Source of the DNA: Flammeovirgaceae bacterium UBA6059 | Lineage (GTDB): Bacteria; Bacteroidota; Bacteroidia; Cytophagales; Cyclobacteriaceae | Direction of reading: 5' to 3' | DNA: 64,000 nucleotides | Assembly: GCA_002435755.1 (NCBI GenBank) | Contig: DIYH01000017.1 | Coordinates: forward strand, 62,001 to 126,000 | Shown here: positions 28,301-37,774 of the stretch, one piece after another | Layout: each line of letters opens with the position of its first letter | Numbering within the stretch: position 1 is the first letter of the stretch | Translations under genes and position numbers: made by a program | The notes under the pieces: model-generated | Database searches by the model: none | Told to the model about the DNA's origin: nothing | Seen by the model: only the letters and a program-made list of their open reading frames with translations

Positions 28301-28639
28301 ATGGTGGTTTCAGGTGAGCAATATTATACTATTGCAGGTGCCGGTGAAGTCACGCAGGCTTTCAGAGTAGTTCTTCGATGTGGAACAAAGCATATTATCC
28401 CCTACGCCCTCTTGCCCGTCATCACACTGCGCCCTAGTGGAAAATTGATTATTACGGCTTATGAGTTGTTAATCATTGTCGAAGGGCGTTGCTTGGATAA
28501 AATCGAGGAATACTTTTTCACCAATCGGATTACCTCTCTAACTGAGAGTTCAAGCGGCAAGGATCATGGCAATCAGGATGTCTTTATCTCCCATATCAAA
28601 GCCTCCGGTCATACTCTAAATCCCGAAGGAGAACAATAA
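28301..28639 (+). CDS. Hypothetical beta-rich protein following the relaxase
   Basis: From the ATG at 28301, just after the relaxase stop, the product is about 112 residues. An earlier ATG at 28214 would overlap the relaxase by 77 bp. The sequence is mostly beta (EQYYTIAGAGEVTQAFRVVL, PVITLRPSGKLIITAYELLI). No motif recognised. Tight packing with the genes on both sides suggests a mobilization-operon protein. Confidence 0.55.
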   Translation: MVVSGEQYYTIAGAGEVTQAFRVVLRCGTKHIIPYALLPVITLRPSGKLIITAYELLIIVEGRCLDKIEEYFFTNRITSLTESSSGKDHGNQDVFISHIKASGHTLNPEGEQ

Positions 28640-28651
28640 ACTTCATGCTTT

Positions 28652-29149
28652 ATGAATGAATCAGAACCACAAAAGGAGGATCATCTCTCACCCACTCGTA
28701 TCCCATCCAAGCAAAATAAAGACGCAGCTAAAGGCAGCATTCCTGAACTCTCACACGAAGAGCTCCCGAACCGTCTGGATTCATACAGCATGGTTAACCT
28801 TGGCGAGGAAATGGATCATCACTTTAAGCAACAACGTCTGAAAGCTGATTACCTCAAGGAGATGAACAAACGAAAAGAAACACGCACCCAACAAGACAAA
28901 TCCTATAGCGACGGGGAAAGGACAGGTTTGCCACAACCATCCTATCAACGCGTAAATGATAATCATGAACACTACGACAAGAAGCTGAGGGATCAAGTGA
29001 TAAAAGAGGCGAAGGAAGCCTACCGAGCAAACAACAGTACTACCAAGGTCTTCGGGGAGCAAAACAAAGAACCGACAATACCGGAGTCAAAATCTGTGGT
29101 GATTGAATTTTCAAAAAGTAAAAACAAGGGGGTGGACAAAGAACGTTGA
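28652..29149 (+). CDS. Highly charged hypothetical protein of the mobilization region
   Basis: 165 residues, very rich in Lys, Glu, Gln and Asn, probably largely disordered or coiled (MDHHFKQQRLKADYLKEMNK). No membrane segment or catalytic motif. It is the last gene of the plus-strand mobilization run, 12 bp after the preceding ORF. It may bind DNA or partner proteins; no direct support. Confidence 0.55.
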   Translation: MNESEPQKEDHLSPTRIPSKQNKDAAKGSIPELSHEELPNRLDSYSMVNLGEEMDHHFKQQRLKADYLKEMNKRKETRTQQDKSYSDGERTGLPQPSYQRVNDNHEHYDKKLRDQVIKEAKEAYRANNSTTKVFGEQNKEPTIPESKSVVIEFSKSKNKGVDKER

Positions 29150-29226
29150 TCGGGTCTTGTATCTAGTGCGCATTTCCCTTTGTCAGCCAATCTAGCGCAC
29201 CGAAGAACACGTCAAAAGAGATCGCC

Positions 29227-29252
29227 AAAATTCTTCTTTGAAGAAGAATTTT
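29227..29252. repeat. Perfect 12-bp-arm palindrome (terminator or protein-binding site)
   Basis: AAAATTCTTCTT and AAGAAGAATTTT separated by TG, inside a 335-bp gap (29150-29484) after the mobilization genes that otherwise holds nothing I recognise. The A/T-rich ends fit a bidirectional terminator. A site used in transfer cannot be excluded. Confidence 0.45.
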
Positions 29253-29484
29253 AACAGCTTCCTTTTACCTTGGTTCTTCCGGCTCGGCTCTTTGGCGGCT
29301 TAACAAAATCAAATGCGATGGTCTGAAACAACGGCGGACAATTCCAAGCTTTCCCAGTTCAAAACCGATTTTAGGAATAGCCAGTTAATTTGAAGCTATT
29401 AGAAATGGAACCTAAAAAGAGCAAGCCCCAAATCATAAAGAGATTATTAACCTTCAAGCGATATAATTAGTGTGGGGATAAGGC

Positions 29485-30723
29485 ATGGCCAATAATAAGT
29501 CAGATACGGATTCAGAGAAATTCGAGAGCTTCCAAAGCATTTCTAATCAAACTCAATGGGATGCGCAGGATACCAATATCCAGTCGGGCTTTAAGATTGA
29601 CGTTAAAAGACCCGCAAGTTTAGAGCGACTAATTGGTGGATTGAATGGTGAAAATGACGAATTAAGTCGAATTACAGGCAAACAGATATTCGTCATTCCA
29701 ATTGAAGATCTGGCACCGATTTTCCAAGATTTGATCTTGAATTCCAACTCAGACAATATTTCGGCGGAGAAACCGTCATATATCGTTTTTAAAGAAGAGC
29801 ATCCAGATTTTATTGAACATGCCATGGAAGGCACTCATGGAGTTGACTCTGCCACTACCTTGATTAGCCAACTATGTAGAAAGGTAGTACTCTCTCAAAG
29901 CCCTGCTCTTGGAATGCCAATTTCTGATCTTGCAGGGGCTGTCTTTTGGCACAATCAAGGGGTGTCCAATACATTTCGAATATTTTCTGAATGTATAGAC
30001 TGGGGAAATTCCTCTCCTCCAAAGTTTGCCGGAACCATCGAAGAGCTGCATGCTCTCGTGTTGTTACATGAGTTAGAACATGCAGCTACCAATCAAAGAG
30101 AGGATCTTCATAATCATATGGGCTCAGACGACTTGAAGCAACATCAGCAAAACATGATGGAAGTAGAGTCGGATATAGCGGCATTCGTTAATGCTACTGG
30201 TATTATCTCCGACAAAGCGGTTAGTAGCTTTGTTGATATGCGCTTTGCCTTTGCTGCCTATGCTCACTGTAATGACCTACTGCATGATTCTGATAGCAGG
30301 TTACAAGCACCTGAACATGACACGGCCTTGTTTGTTCGGGAATATGAGAGCACGGGATTCCTACCCGATTATGATGAGCTCGCCGTTACCAGAGATTCAT
30401 TTTACAGTAAGATTTCAGAAACTATCAAGGAGTATATAATGCAAAGTCAAGGGAGGCTGTCCACTGATGATTCTATTCCAATTGGGGTAATAATGGATGT
30501 AGTCAGGGAAAACCTTGTTTCTCAAACATCTCTAAAATTTGAAGGAATGGAAGTAGTGGCAGCACAATATTTTTTGGATGCTATGAACCGATTGTCGATC
30601 AACCCAGAGCCTATATCAGATTTCACAAATGAGCTAAAAGTGAGAAGTGATCGTGAAAGAGACTATTTGCAGCAAGACTCAGCTAACATCAACATAGATT
30701 CTTTAATCCCTGGCAAGAATTAG
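29485..30723 (+). CDS. Cargo protein with HExxH zinc-peptidase-like motif
   Basis: 412 residues, soluble, no signal peptide. The central segment ELHALVLLHELEHAATNQ carries HELEH at residues 195-199, a zincin-type HExxH with the usual hydrophobic helix around it. The acidic cluster MEVESDIAAFV about 27 residues later could supply a third ligand, as in gluzincins. The N-terminal part is Ser/Asn/Asp-rich and the rest helical. It would be a metalloprotease or a protein with a relic metal site; substrate unknown. It lies alone after the mobilization genes, with a purine-rich GGGGATAAGG ahead of the ATG. Confidence 0.55.
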   Translation: MANNKSDTDSEKFESFQSISNQTQWDAQDTNIQSGFKIDVKRPASLERLIGGLNGENDELSRITGKQIFVIPIEDLAPIFQDLILNSNSDNISAEKPSYIVFKEEHPDFIEHAMEGTHGVDSATTLISQLCRKVVLSQSPALGMPISDLAGAVFWHNQGVSNTFRIFSECIDWGNSSPPKFAGTIEELHALVLLHELEHAATNQREDLHNHMGSDDLKQHQQNMMEVESDIAAFVNATGIISDKAVSSFVDMRFAFAAYAHCNDLLHDSDSRLQAPEHDTALFVREYESTGFLPDYDELAVTRDSFYSKISETIKEYIMQSQGRLSTDDSIPIGVIMDVVRENLVSQTSLKFEGMEVVAAQYFLDAMNRLSINPEPISDFTNELKVRSDRERDYLQQDSANINIDSLIPGKN

Positions 30724-30880
30724 GCCTGCTCAACCTAGACAATACAAAAAAGCTTCACTTGTAAATTCTACTAGCAAAGACTCGGCTTTTATAAACCCCA
30801 TAAAAGTCAAAAAACACCCACCCATCATGAATTATCCATCAACACCTTCTAGAAGAGGTCGAATAGCATGAAAAATAAAC

Positions 30881-32893
30881 TCACTCCATTAGTTCAACTA
30901 TCTGCCAAACACCTTTTCTTCTTAAGAACCTCGCCGTTTTAATAGCATTCTGACTGAGCTTGTTCAACGGGTTATTGTAGAAAGCACCCATAAGACCACC
31001 ACTGACGTTAATATTTGCTACATAATCACAAGTGAACCCAGGTTTGCCATCTGCCTTTTCACAACCATACTTCTCAAAAGACTCTAGCTCAATTTTTGTC
31101 CCTGCGGTAACCATACCACCAAGCCTAAGCAGAGCTGACGCGGCATTATCCGGTTCGATATCATTAAGACTTTCCTGGGCTTGAGTTCTTGCCTCTAAGA
31201 AAGTTTGATAAGCAAACATCATTTGCCATTCGTTAGGTTCTCCGGTAGGCGTCGTTTCATCAAGTTTTCTTCGTAACTCCTCAAGCTTTTTTTCTTCGGC
31301 CAATGCCCTTTCTCGTTCCTCCAGCCTTTTTTGTTCTTCAGCCCTCGCCAACCTTTCTTTTCTTTCGGTTTCTGCTATGTGAGCGATTCTTTCTGTAGCC
31401 ACAGTGCGCAAATGCTGAGTATCAATGGATTCATTAACATTTGTTAGATAAGTATCCGATAGAAAGCGAATGCGCCCGATGCCACTTGAGCCCTCAATCA
31501 TTCGTGCAAGCTTGTCTTTATTATTGGTTAAGATAGAAGATTTGACATCCTTGAAAGCCTGAACTGTGAGCCGCACAGGTTCAAATTTCCGATAACTTGT
31601 AAATCTCTTATCAAAGGACTTGTATAGATCATTCAACTCATCAACTTGAACGAGGCTATTGAACTTCAGCACTTTCTGTTTGTACTCTTGACATAGATCA
31701 TTGAGAATGACTTCTTTTTTAATATTCACCTTGGACTCAAGCTCCTGCTTACGCACATCACTCAAATATCTTGAGATAGCCTTATTATTGTAGAATATCG
31801 AATTCAGTTCTCGTAAAGTACTATAGTTGTTTTCTTTTTTACTCGCATCATAAACTTTCTTGGTGAATAGCCTGTAAGCAGCTTCAGGCCTTTTCTCCTT
31901 GATAAGTTCCCTTGCGGCTTCTTTTTCATAATTGAATAAATACCGATATTTCTCAGAAAAGTCCTTTTCAAAATTAGTCAGATAATCAAAATCAGGCTCT
32001 TTTTTGTCATATAGTTCTTCTGTTCGAGTTCTCAAATCCTTCCGTAACTCGGAGATTTCTCTCGTTAGTTTTAGAACATCATTCTTTGTTTTAGATGTGG
32101 TAAGGCTCGGTATATCAGCAGAGCTGAAATCTATATTCTCATCTACAAACAATTCGACCATAGGGATTTTGCCGGAACGAATTGCATAACCCAAAACACC
32201 GTAACCATCAATTTGAATCCTTTCTACATCAACAGACTGTTGACGCAATTTGGATGACAGCTTTTTAGCTGACCTCAAATCATCTGATTTAACTGATGAA
32301 ATGAAATCGTCTATTTTAGCCTTTACACCCAGTGGGTAGAATTCAATCTCCGCAATAGAATAGGTGTAGTCTTCCAGCGATTTAGCAGAAGCATTTCCTT
32401 TTACATAGTCAATTACATTTAGTCTTATTTTTTTTGAATTGACGAGGGGCAGTTTGAAGGTCTGTTGCTCTAAAACATCTCGAAACTGGTATTCAACTCG
32501 ATCTCCATTATCGAATATCAACTCGAAAGTTTTGATTCTCCAATTATAGAAGTAATTGGTCTCACTATGTTGTTTTGACCATCCTTTTGCCACACCATAC
32601 CAAAAACCGCTGTTAATTCGGATTTGATCTATCACCGTTTTCTTTTCAAATGAGAATTGTAGCCATGATCCGGCATTACTTTCTGGAATCCAAGATGTTG
32701 ATAAATCGCCATCGACCAAATGAAGTGGGTTACCATCCGTGAATCTCCAGTCTCCACCATTATTCTGACGCTTTGATGAAGATGAAGCCGAAATTTCTAT
32801 TTTCTTAGCATCTAACGGTTTCAGTTTTTGCCCACTTAGAGTGTAATAAAGACAGGTGCTTAAGACTACTAGTATGACTTTAGCAATTTCCAT
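30881..32893 (-). CDS. Secreted multidomain protein with discoidin-like carbohydrate-binding domain
   Basis: 670 residues. A signal peptide (VILVVLSTCLYYTLSGQ) precedes an F5/8 type C (discoidin)-like domain at about 30-190, recognised from NPLHLVDGDLSTSWIPES, SWLQFSFEKKTVIDQIRIN and a final strand IAEIEFYP. A long helical part with a Glu/Arg/Ala-rich coiled coil (about 505-560: ERKERLARAEEQKRLEERER) follows, then a small C-terminal domain with two Cys. Discoidin domains usually bind glycans or lipids at the surface. The architecture resembles Bacteroidota surface proteins, but no enzyme domain is seen. It may be cargo or native chromosome. Confidence 0.7.
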   Translation of the reverse strand: MEIAKVILVVLSTCLYYTLSGQKLKPLDAKKIEISASSSSKRQNNGGDWRFTDGNPLHLVDGDLSTSWIPESNAGSWLQFSFEKKTVIDQIRINSGFWYGVAKGWSKQHSETNYFYNWRIKTFELIFDNGDRVEYQFRDVLEQQTFKLPLVNSKKIRLNVIDYVKGNASAKSLEDYTYSIAEIEFYPLGVKAKIDDFISSVKSDDLRSAKKLSSKLRQQSVDVERIQIDGYGVLGYAIRSGKIPMVELFVDENIDFSSADIPSLTTSKTKNDVLKLTREISELRKDLRTRTEELYDKKEPDFDYLTNFEKDFSEKYRYLFNYEKEAARELIKEKRPEAAYRLFTKKVYDASKKENNYSTLRELNSIFYNNKAISRYLSDVRKQELESKVNIKKEVILNDLCQEYKQKVLKFNSLVQVDELNDLYKSFDKRFTSYRKFEPVRLTVQAFKDVKSSILTNNKDKLARMIEGSSGIGRIRFLSDTYLTNVNESIDTQHLRTVATERIAHIAETERKERLARAEEQKRLEERERALAEEKKLEELRRKLDETTPTGEPNEWQMMFAYQTFLEARTQAQESLNDIEPDNAASALLRLGGMVTAGTKIELESFEKYGCEKADGKPGFTCDYVANINVSGGLMGAFYNNPLNKLSQNAIKTARFLRRKGVWQIVELME

Positions 32894-33124
32894 GGTTTAG
32901 AATTTGGGATGACATTATCGACTTAATACATTACCAAAATGAAATAAAAGAAGAGGGAATTTGGTGGGCAGTAGAAGATATTAAGTAACCGTCTTTTACG
33001 CGTGTATATCTGTTTTAAACAGTCGTCTATTTGTTCCTTAAGTACACATTATCACAGCAGACTAATTGAAATATTTTGCAGACCTTCACTAGGTCATATT
33101 ATTTGTTCTCAAAATGAATGAAGG

Positions 33125-34900
33125 ATGAGAAGGTGTGTTTTTCTAGTGTTTTTAGTTATAAGTATTGAGCTGTCCGGACAATCCACGATTCTTGATTCTC
33201 TGAAAATAGCCTTAGATCAAAGAGATGTACTAGATACTAGTCTGGTCAAAATAAGGCTCGATTACATCAAACACAGCATTCACTCTTCTCCTGCAGATTC
33301 CACGTTACTGAATTTTGCCTTGGAGACACTTGAGCAAGCTTCTCTCATTAACTACTCCAAAGGAGAGATATTGGCCAATCAAAGGGTTGGAGTGATATTG
33401 CAGTATTTTCTGTCTAGACCGTTAGTGGCTCTCGAATACTATCAGAATGCAGTCACTTTGATTGATCAAAATCCTGAGCATAAGCAACTGATGCAAGGAA
33501 GTCTAAACAACATTGCCACGATCTACGCGGAGCGAAAAGACTATCAACAAGCATTGGAAATATACCGCCAGATAGTCAGAGAATACAATGGACAAAGCAT
33601 TCCCGAGCGATACCTGGGAATTGTTTTCGGCGAGCTAGATCAATTGGACTCCTCCATTTACTATTTTGAAGTTGCAATTAAACGTGCCCTAGAAACAAAT
33701 AATACTGCTATTGAAGCCAATTGCCTTAGCAACCTGTCTTTAATATTTAGCAGAGTTGATCGAATGGAAGATGCGATTTCTTCCGTGGAAAGGGCCTTGC
33801 ATCTCGTGGACTCTAATCAAATAGATATTATCAGACCAACCGCCTATTTGAACGCCAGCGAAGTCTATTTAAAAACTGGACAATTTGATTTGGCTGAATT
33901 CTATGCTTTAGAGGCATTAAGTATACCGGCGCTAAAAGCTAACCTTTTTGTTCAGAAAAGCATATATGCCACGTTGTATGATGTATACAAGGCAACGGAG
34001 AGATTTGAGTCAGCACTAAGAGCTCATGAACGCTTTAAGGACTTGAACGATAGCCTAACCTCCATTGATCAAAGAGTTGCAATAACAAAGAAAGATCTAG
34101 AGTTCGAATCTGAGAGAAGGCAAATAAAGGCAGAGGCAGAAATTAGAAGACAGCTATTGATTAATAGAATTTACTTGGTTGTCGGCTTGGCCATTCTTGC
34201 TCTAGGGGCGTTTATATCCTTTTTGATTTGGCAGAAAAGAAAATCATTTCACAAAGCGAAAGAGGCCGAGTTCAACAGAGAGATAGCTGAATCAAGACTG
34301 ATTGCTCTGAGAACCCAGCTTGATCCTCACTTCATTTTTAACTCAATCGGTGCGATTGATCAGTATATGATAACCAATGGAGTAGAAAAGGCCAGTGTTT
34401 ACCTTACCAAATTCTCGTCTTTAATGAGAAGAATCCTTGAGAATTCTAATCACGACTGGGTATCACTAGCTGACGAGATAGAATTAATGCGGTGGTATGT
34501 CGATATCAATAAACTGCGCCTATCTAATGGGTTAACTTTGAATGTTCAAATAGACCCTGAAATCAATGCTGAACATACGTTAGTGCCATCACTGTTTATC
34601 CAACCATTCATCGAGAATAGCATTAAACATGGTCTTGCAAAGAAAGACGGGCCTGGAACCATAAGTGTGATCGCTTCAATAACAATTGATGACAAGTTCC
34701 TCTTTGTTATTGAAGATGATGGTATAGGCCTATCTATGGAAGCAGAGAATAAAAAAAGAGCTTCTCTGGGAAGTAAGATAGCCCAGAGTAGAATTAACTA
34801 TCTCAACTATCTTTCTCATAACGATGCAACTTTCGAGACACAAGAACTGGAACAAGGTTTCAGGGTGACATTTACTATTCCTTACAAACAAAAATTCTAG
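33125..34900 (+). CDS. LytS/YehU-type sensor histidine kinase with TPR sensor region
   Basis: 591 residues. A signal-like N-terminus (VFLVFLVISIELSGQS) precedes a periplasmic TPR array (about 30-330) and one membrane helix (LVVGLAILALGAFISFLIW). The His_kinase domain has RTQLDPHFIFNSIGAIDQYM, where the His of DPHFIFN is the phospho-acceptor. An HATPase domain ends with NSIKHGLAKK and EDDGIGL. It is 4 bp from the LytTR regulator gene, a standard pair in Bacteroidota. The signal sensed by the TPR region is unknown. Confidence 0.9.
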   Translation: MRRCVFLVFLVISIELSGQSTILDSLKIALDQRDVLDTSLVKIRLDYIKHSIHSSPADSTLLNFALETLEQASLINYSKGEILANQRVGVILQYFLSRPLVALEYYQNAVTLIDQNPEHKQLMQGSLNNIATIYAERKDYQQALEIYRQIVREYNGQSIPERYLGIVFGELDQLDSSIYYFEVAIKRALETNNTAIEANCLSNLSLIFSRVDRMEDAISSVERALHLVDSNQIDIIRPTAYLNASEVYLKTGQFDLAEFYALEALSIPALKANLFVQKSIYATLYDVYKATERFESALRAHERFKDLNDSLTSIDQRVAITKKDLEFESERRQIKAEAEIRRQLLINRIYLVVGLAILALGAFISFLIWQKRKSFHKAKEAEFNREIAESRLIALRTQLDPHFIFNSIGAIDQYMITNGVEKASVYLTKFSSLMRRILENSNHDWVSLADEIELMRWYVDINKLRLSNGLTLNVQIDPEINAEHTLVPSLFIQPFIENSIKHGLAKKDGPGTISVIASITIDDKFLFVIEDDGIGLSMEAENKKRASLGSKIAQSRINYLNYLSHNDATFETQELEQGFRVTFTIPYKQKF

Positions 34901-34904
34901 CCAT

Positions 34905-35663
34905 ATGCTAACAGCCTTTATATTGGAGGACGAGCAACATTGCATAGATCGACTACTCAGATTATTAGAAAACCACTCAAAAAAAATCCAAATTCTCGGG
35001 CAGTCGGGTACTGTTAAAAATGGTTTAGTTCAAATAAAGGCACTTCAACCTGATATCGTGTTTATGGATGTCGAATTAGAAGATGGTAACTGTTTCGACT
35101 TATTAAAGGAATTCGAAAAACCAATCTTCAATATCATCTTTACGACGGCTCATGACAGGTACGCTGTACAAGCGTTTGAATACAGCGCCGTACACTATTT
35201 ATTGAAACCAGTTGATCCTGAACTATTAGAGATCGCCGTTGCTAGAACCTTTGAAGGTAAAGAAGCTCGAAACACTCATCAGAAACTGGAATATCTAAGT
35301 CACAATTTCGAAGCTCATAGCTCTCTTGATAAAAAAATAGCGATACCCACGCCAAAGGGTTTGTTCTTCTATAGAGTGGGTGAAATCGTCCGTGTACAGG
35401 CTGAAGGTAATTATTGTACAGTTTTTCTTTCTGGGGGACAACGACACTTAGTGACAAAACAACTCAAGTACTACGAGGAGCTATTTGATGGGCGATACTT
35501 CTTTCGCACCCATCATAAGCATTTGGTGCATTTAGCATTTGTTGATCAATATGTCAAATCCAAAGAAACCTTTGTCAAATTGAGCAATGGGGAAGAAATA
35601 CCTGTTTCAGTTAGAAGAAGAGAAGCGTTTTTCAATCTCTTGGCCGAAAATCAACAAATTTGA
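34905..35663 (+). CDS. LytTR-family response regulator
   Basis: 252 residues. Receiver domain (FILEDEQHCIDRL, phospho-acceptor Asp in DIVFMDVELEDG, Lys in HYLLKPVDPE) followed by a LytTR DNA-binding domain (about 145-245: IVRVQAEGNYCTVFL, FFRTHHKHLVHLAFV, SVRRREAF). It is the cognate regulator of the kinase immediately upstream. Such regulators bind direct repeats at promoters; I did not find a matching repeat in this window. Confidence 0.9.
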   Translation: MLTAFILEDEQHCIDRLLRLLENHSKKIQILGQSGTVKNGLVQIKALQPDIVFMDVELEDGNCFDLLKEFEKPIFNIIFTTAHDRYAVQAFEYSAVHYLLKPVDPELLEIAVARTFEGKEARNTHQKLEYLSHNFEAHSSLDKKIAIPTPKGLFFYRVGEIVRVQAEGNYCTVFLSGGQRHLVTKQLKYYEELFDGRYFFRTHHKHLVHLAFVDQYVKSKETFVKLSNGEEIPVSVRRREAFFNLLAENQQI

Positions 35664-35717
35664 TCTCGACCTTACTTCTCCTTCCAAGAGCTTTGTACAT
35701 TGCCAAACTCATCCAGT

Positions 35718-36773
35718 CTACACTTCATAATCTCGGGGTCCATCAAGCCTAAAAATATGAAGGGCAATGGGGTTGTTAGAACTCTTGTAAAGCGCTTGCG
35801 AAGACAGTCCGGCATTTCTTGCAGCTTGAACAAATTCTTTCACGGGATATTTGTAACAATTCACCAAAGGTAGTTCTTGTCCCGATCTCAAAGCAAAAGC
35901 CATTTGTGCAATCTGAAAATGGATTGGCAAACCCTTTTCATTGCTCTTAACCTTAGCATTGAGTGTGATTAGATTTTCTCTGGGCAGCCATCTAGAAACA
36001 TATTCAAACACTTCCGGGTCAAAATCTCTTGTGGGCAAATCCCGTTTTATCTTGTGCATGATCGACAAGATATAGTGCGCCAGGTCAGGGTGCGTGTAGG
36101 CCTTTAATAGGTCCTGCTCGTCTTGTTGAGTGTCTTGCGTGATAACAAGATGGTCTCCAAGATTCATGATGTTTAGGGCCAGCTTGTTGAACGTATCTGT
36201 TAGCTGGGTTTCACTATTCACACCTTCGATTTTCCCACCATTGGCTAATAGCCCACCAAATAAAGAAAAGATCGCTTGGCCGGTACCAGATCGAAGTTCT
36301 TCAGCCAAAAAATCACCTTTTATGAATTCTGATCTTAGCCCCGTCTCATTTTCAATAATTTTTGCTGCATTATTTGCAAAATCACCATTGATATCAATTG
36401 AGATGAACTTCTTAGGAGATTTTAAGCTCCTTAAAAGGCGTAGGGTTTTTCTGTGAATGGCTTTTTCTTCACCCGGTCCAAGCTCGCCATAAATAGCGTT
36501 GACCGGTAAGGCCGAACCTATTTGATCTGCATATTGATCAATGATCCTGATCTCATTATCAATGACCTTGTAATCTTTGGAGAGAAGAATGAAATTTCCC
36601 CAATGTTTCCCGCCCTGAACCGGATCGTTACCAATGGAAGGATCAGGCTCATTAAAAGCGTGTGGATTCATATGTCCCGTTTCAACTCCAGAAAACAAGC
36701 GTAGCGTATCCCTTAGAAAACGTTCCCTCTGATGATCTTCGTGAAATTGTTCCTGAATACGGCCATTAAACAT
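35718..36773 (-). CDS. EgtD-like SAM-dependent methyltransferase
   Basis: About 351 residues from the ATG at 36773. The fold fits the histidine-specific methyltransferase (EgtD/DUF2260) family: NAIYGELGPGEEKAI as the SAM-binding motif I, FISIDINGDFANNAA as motif II, and a C-terminal EgtD-like half ending PIALHIFRL. Its true substrate is unknown; family members methylate histidine (ergothioneine) or other small amino compounds. I chose 36773 because it overlaps the upstream regulator stop as ATGTTTAA, implying translational coupling; an ATG at 36806 would overlap more. Pairing with an XRE regulator in a mobile element is unusual for an ergothioneine enzyme. Confidence 0.7.
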   Translation of the reverse strand: MFNGRIQEQFHEDHQRERFLRDTLRLFSGVETGHMNPHAFNEPDPSIGNDPVQGGKHWGNFILLSKDYKVIDNEIRIIDQYADQIGSALPVNAIYGELGPGEEKAIHRKTLRLLRSLKSPKKFISIDINGDFANNAAKIIENETGLRSEFIKGDFLAEELRSGTGQAIFSLFGGLLANGGKIEGVNSETQLTDTFNKLALNIMNLGDHLVITQDTQQDEQDLLKAYTHPDLAHYILSIMHKIKRDLPTRDFDPEVFEYVSRWLPRENLITLNAKVKSNEKGLPIHFQIAQMAFALRSGQELPLVNCYKYPVKEFVQAARNAGLSSQALYKSSNNPIALHIFRLDGPRDYEV

Positions 36774-37407
36774 TTGGTTTTTCCGCGCTCTTCCAGAAGG
36801 CTTCAAACTGCCTTCGATGTAAGTCAGTGATTTCCTCTACATTCAAAATGAAAATTTGCGGTTTGTGGCCAAAGACGATGTACGCAACTTTGTGACCATA
36901 GAGATAGGTCGGTATTGATTGAAAAGCCTCCGGTGAAATCCATCGATATTCAGCATAAGCTTCAGCTGGGAAGTAAGTATCACCATGCTGTATAAGGATT
37001 TTGTATTGAGCTTTGAGCTTCTTGACACGCTCAATATGTTCATTTAATTGATCGCCTTGCCAAGCGACAAACTGCCTTTCATCAACATTACTCACATAAA
37101 CAAGCCGATCTTCCGAAGCTTTGAGCGTGTGGTAAACATCTTCATAAAAGTCTAAAAAACCAGTCTTACCTTCATAGACCTGAAAACCCTGCCGATCTTG
37201 AACACCGTTATTTTCTGTGAATTCAAGCCCGTGAAGCTCAATGGTATTGACGATTTTATTTAGCGTCTCCATTTGAAGTGTTGCGCCGTTTTCTAAATTA
37301 TTGACTGTGTCTTTCGCAACTTTGGATTGTTTTGCCAGCTCTGCTTGCGTCCATCCAAGGTTGGCTCTAGCCATTTTTACCTGTTTTGCGGAAACATACC
37401 TTTGCAT
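36766..37407 (-). CDS. XRE-family regulator with C-terminal sensor/effector domain
   Basis: 213 residues. An N-terminal XRE helix-turn-helix (ARANLGWTQAELAKQSKVAK, TVNNLENG, residues 12-65) is followed by a domain running GKTGFLDFYEDVYHTLKASE to IFILNVEEITDLHRRQFEAF. The latter resembles the C-terminal sensor domain of TrmB-type or similar regulators, which contact small ligands or proteins. It is co-transcribed and overlapping with the EgtD-like methyltransferase and divergent from a second XRE gene at 37775. Confidence 0.7.
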   Translation of the reverse strand: MQRYVSAKQVKMARANLGWTQAELAKQSKVAKDTVNNLENGATLQMETLNKIVNTIELHGLEFTENNGVQDRQGFQVYEGKTGFLDFYEDVYHTLKASEDRLVYVSNVDERQFVAWQGDQLNEHIERVKKLKAQYKILIQHGDTYFPAEAYAEYRWISPEAFQSIPTYLYGHKVAYIVFGHKPQIFILNVEEITDLHRRQFEAFWKSAEKPNV

Positions 37408-37774
37408 TATTTATAGCCCCTATGCCATTCATTATGTACTTTTTCTGGGTGCAGTACAAAATCTGAAAAAAGCACCCTTTTATCCGAAATAACTCTTGAC
37501 TTACATGAATTATTCAGTGTAAAAGTCGAGAAACATCGGATTTGGTTCGGTTTTATATCACTCCGTTTGAAGAGTGTAAAGCCTCAATGTGTGGGATGCT
37601 CATGATGGTCTGACGGTTTTCGCCCTGTTCGAGCAACTAAAATTTTATTCGATCAATCTTACACAAAGCAAAAACAGAACTTTAGATCTGAGTAGTGCTG
37701 CGAAAACAGCTCTATTTTGATCGATGGCGACGGGTGAATAGTTAATCATGTTTACAAACTGTGTGGAGTACGTA
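37408..37774. promoter_or_regulatory. Divergent regulatory region between two XRE-type genes
   Basis: This spacer separates the 36766 and 37775 genes. It holds short dyads such as TGTAC...GTACA (37436-37459) and CACTC...GAGTG (37559-37576) that could be operators for the flanking XRE repressors. A ribosome site GTGGAG at 37763-37768 supports the start at 37775. No gene is seen. Confidence 0.35.
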
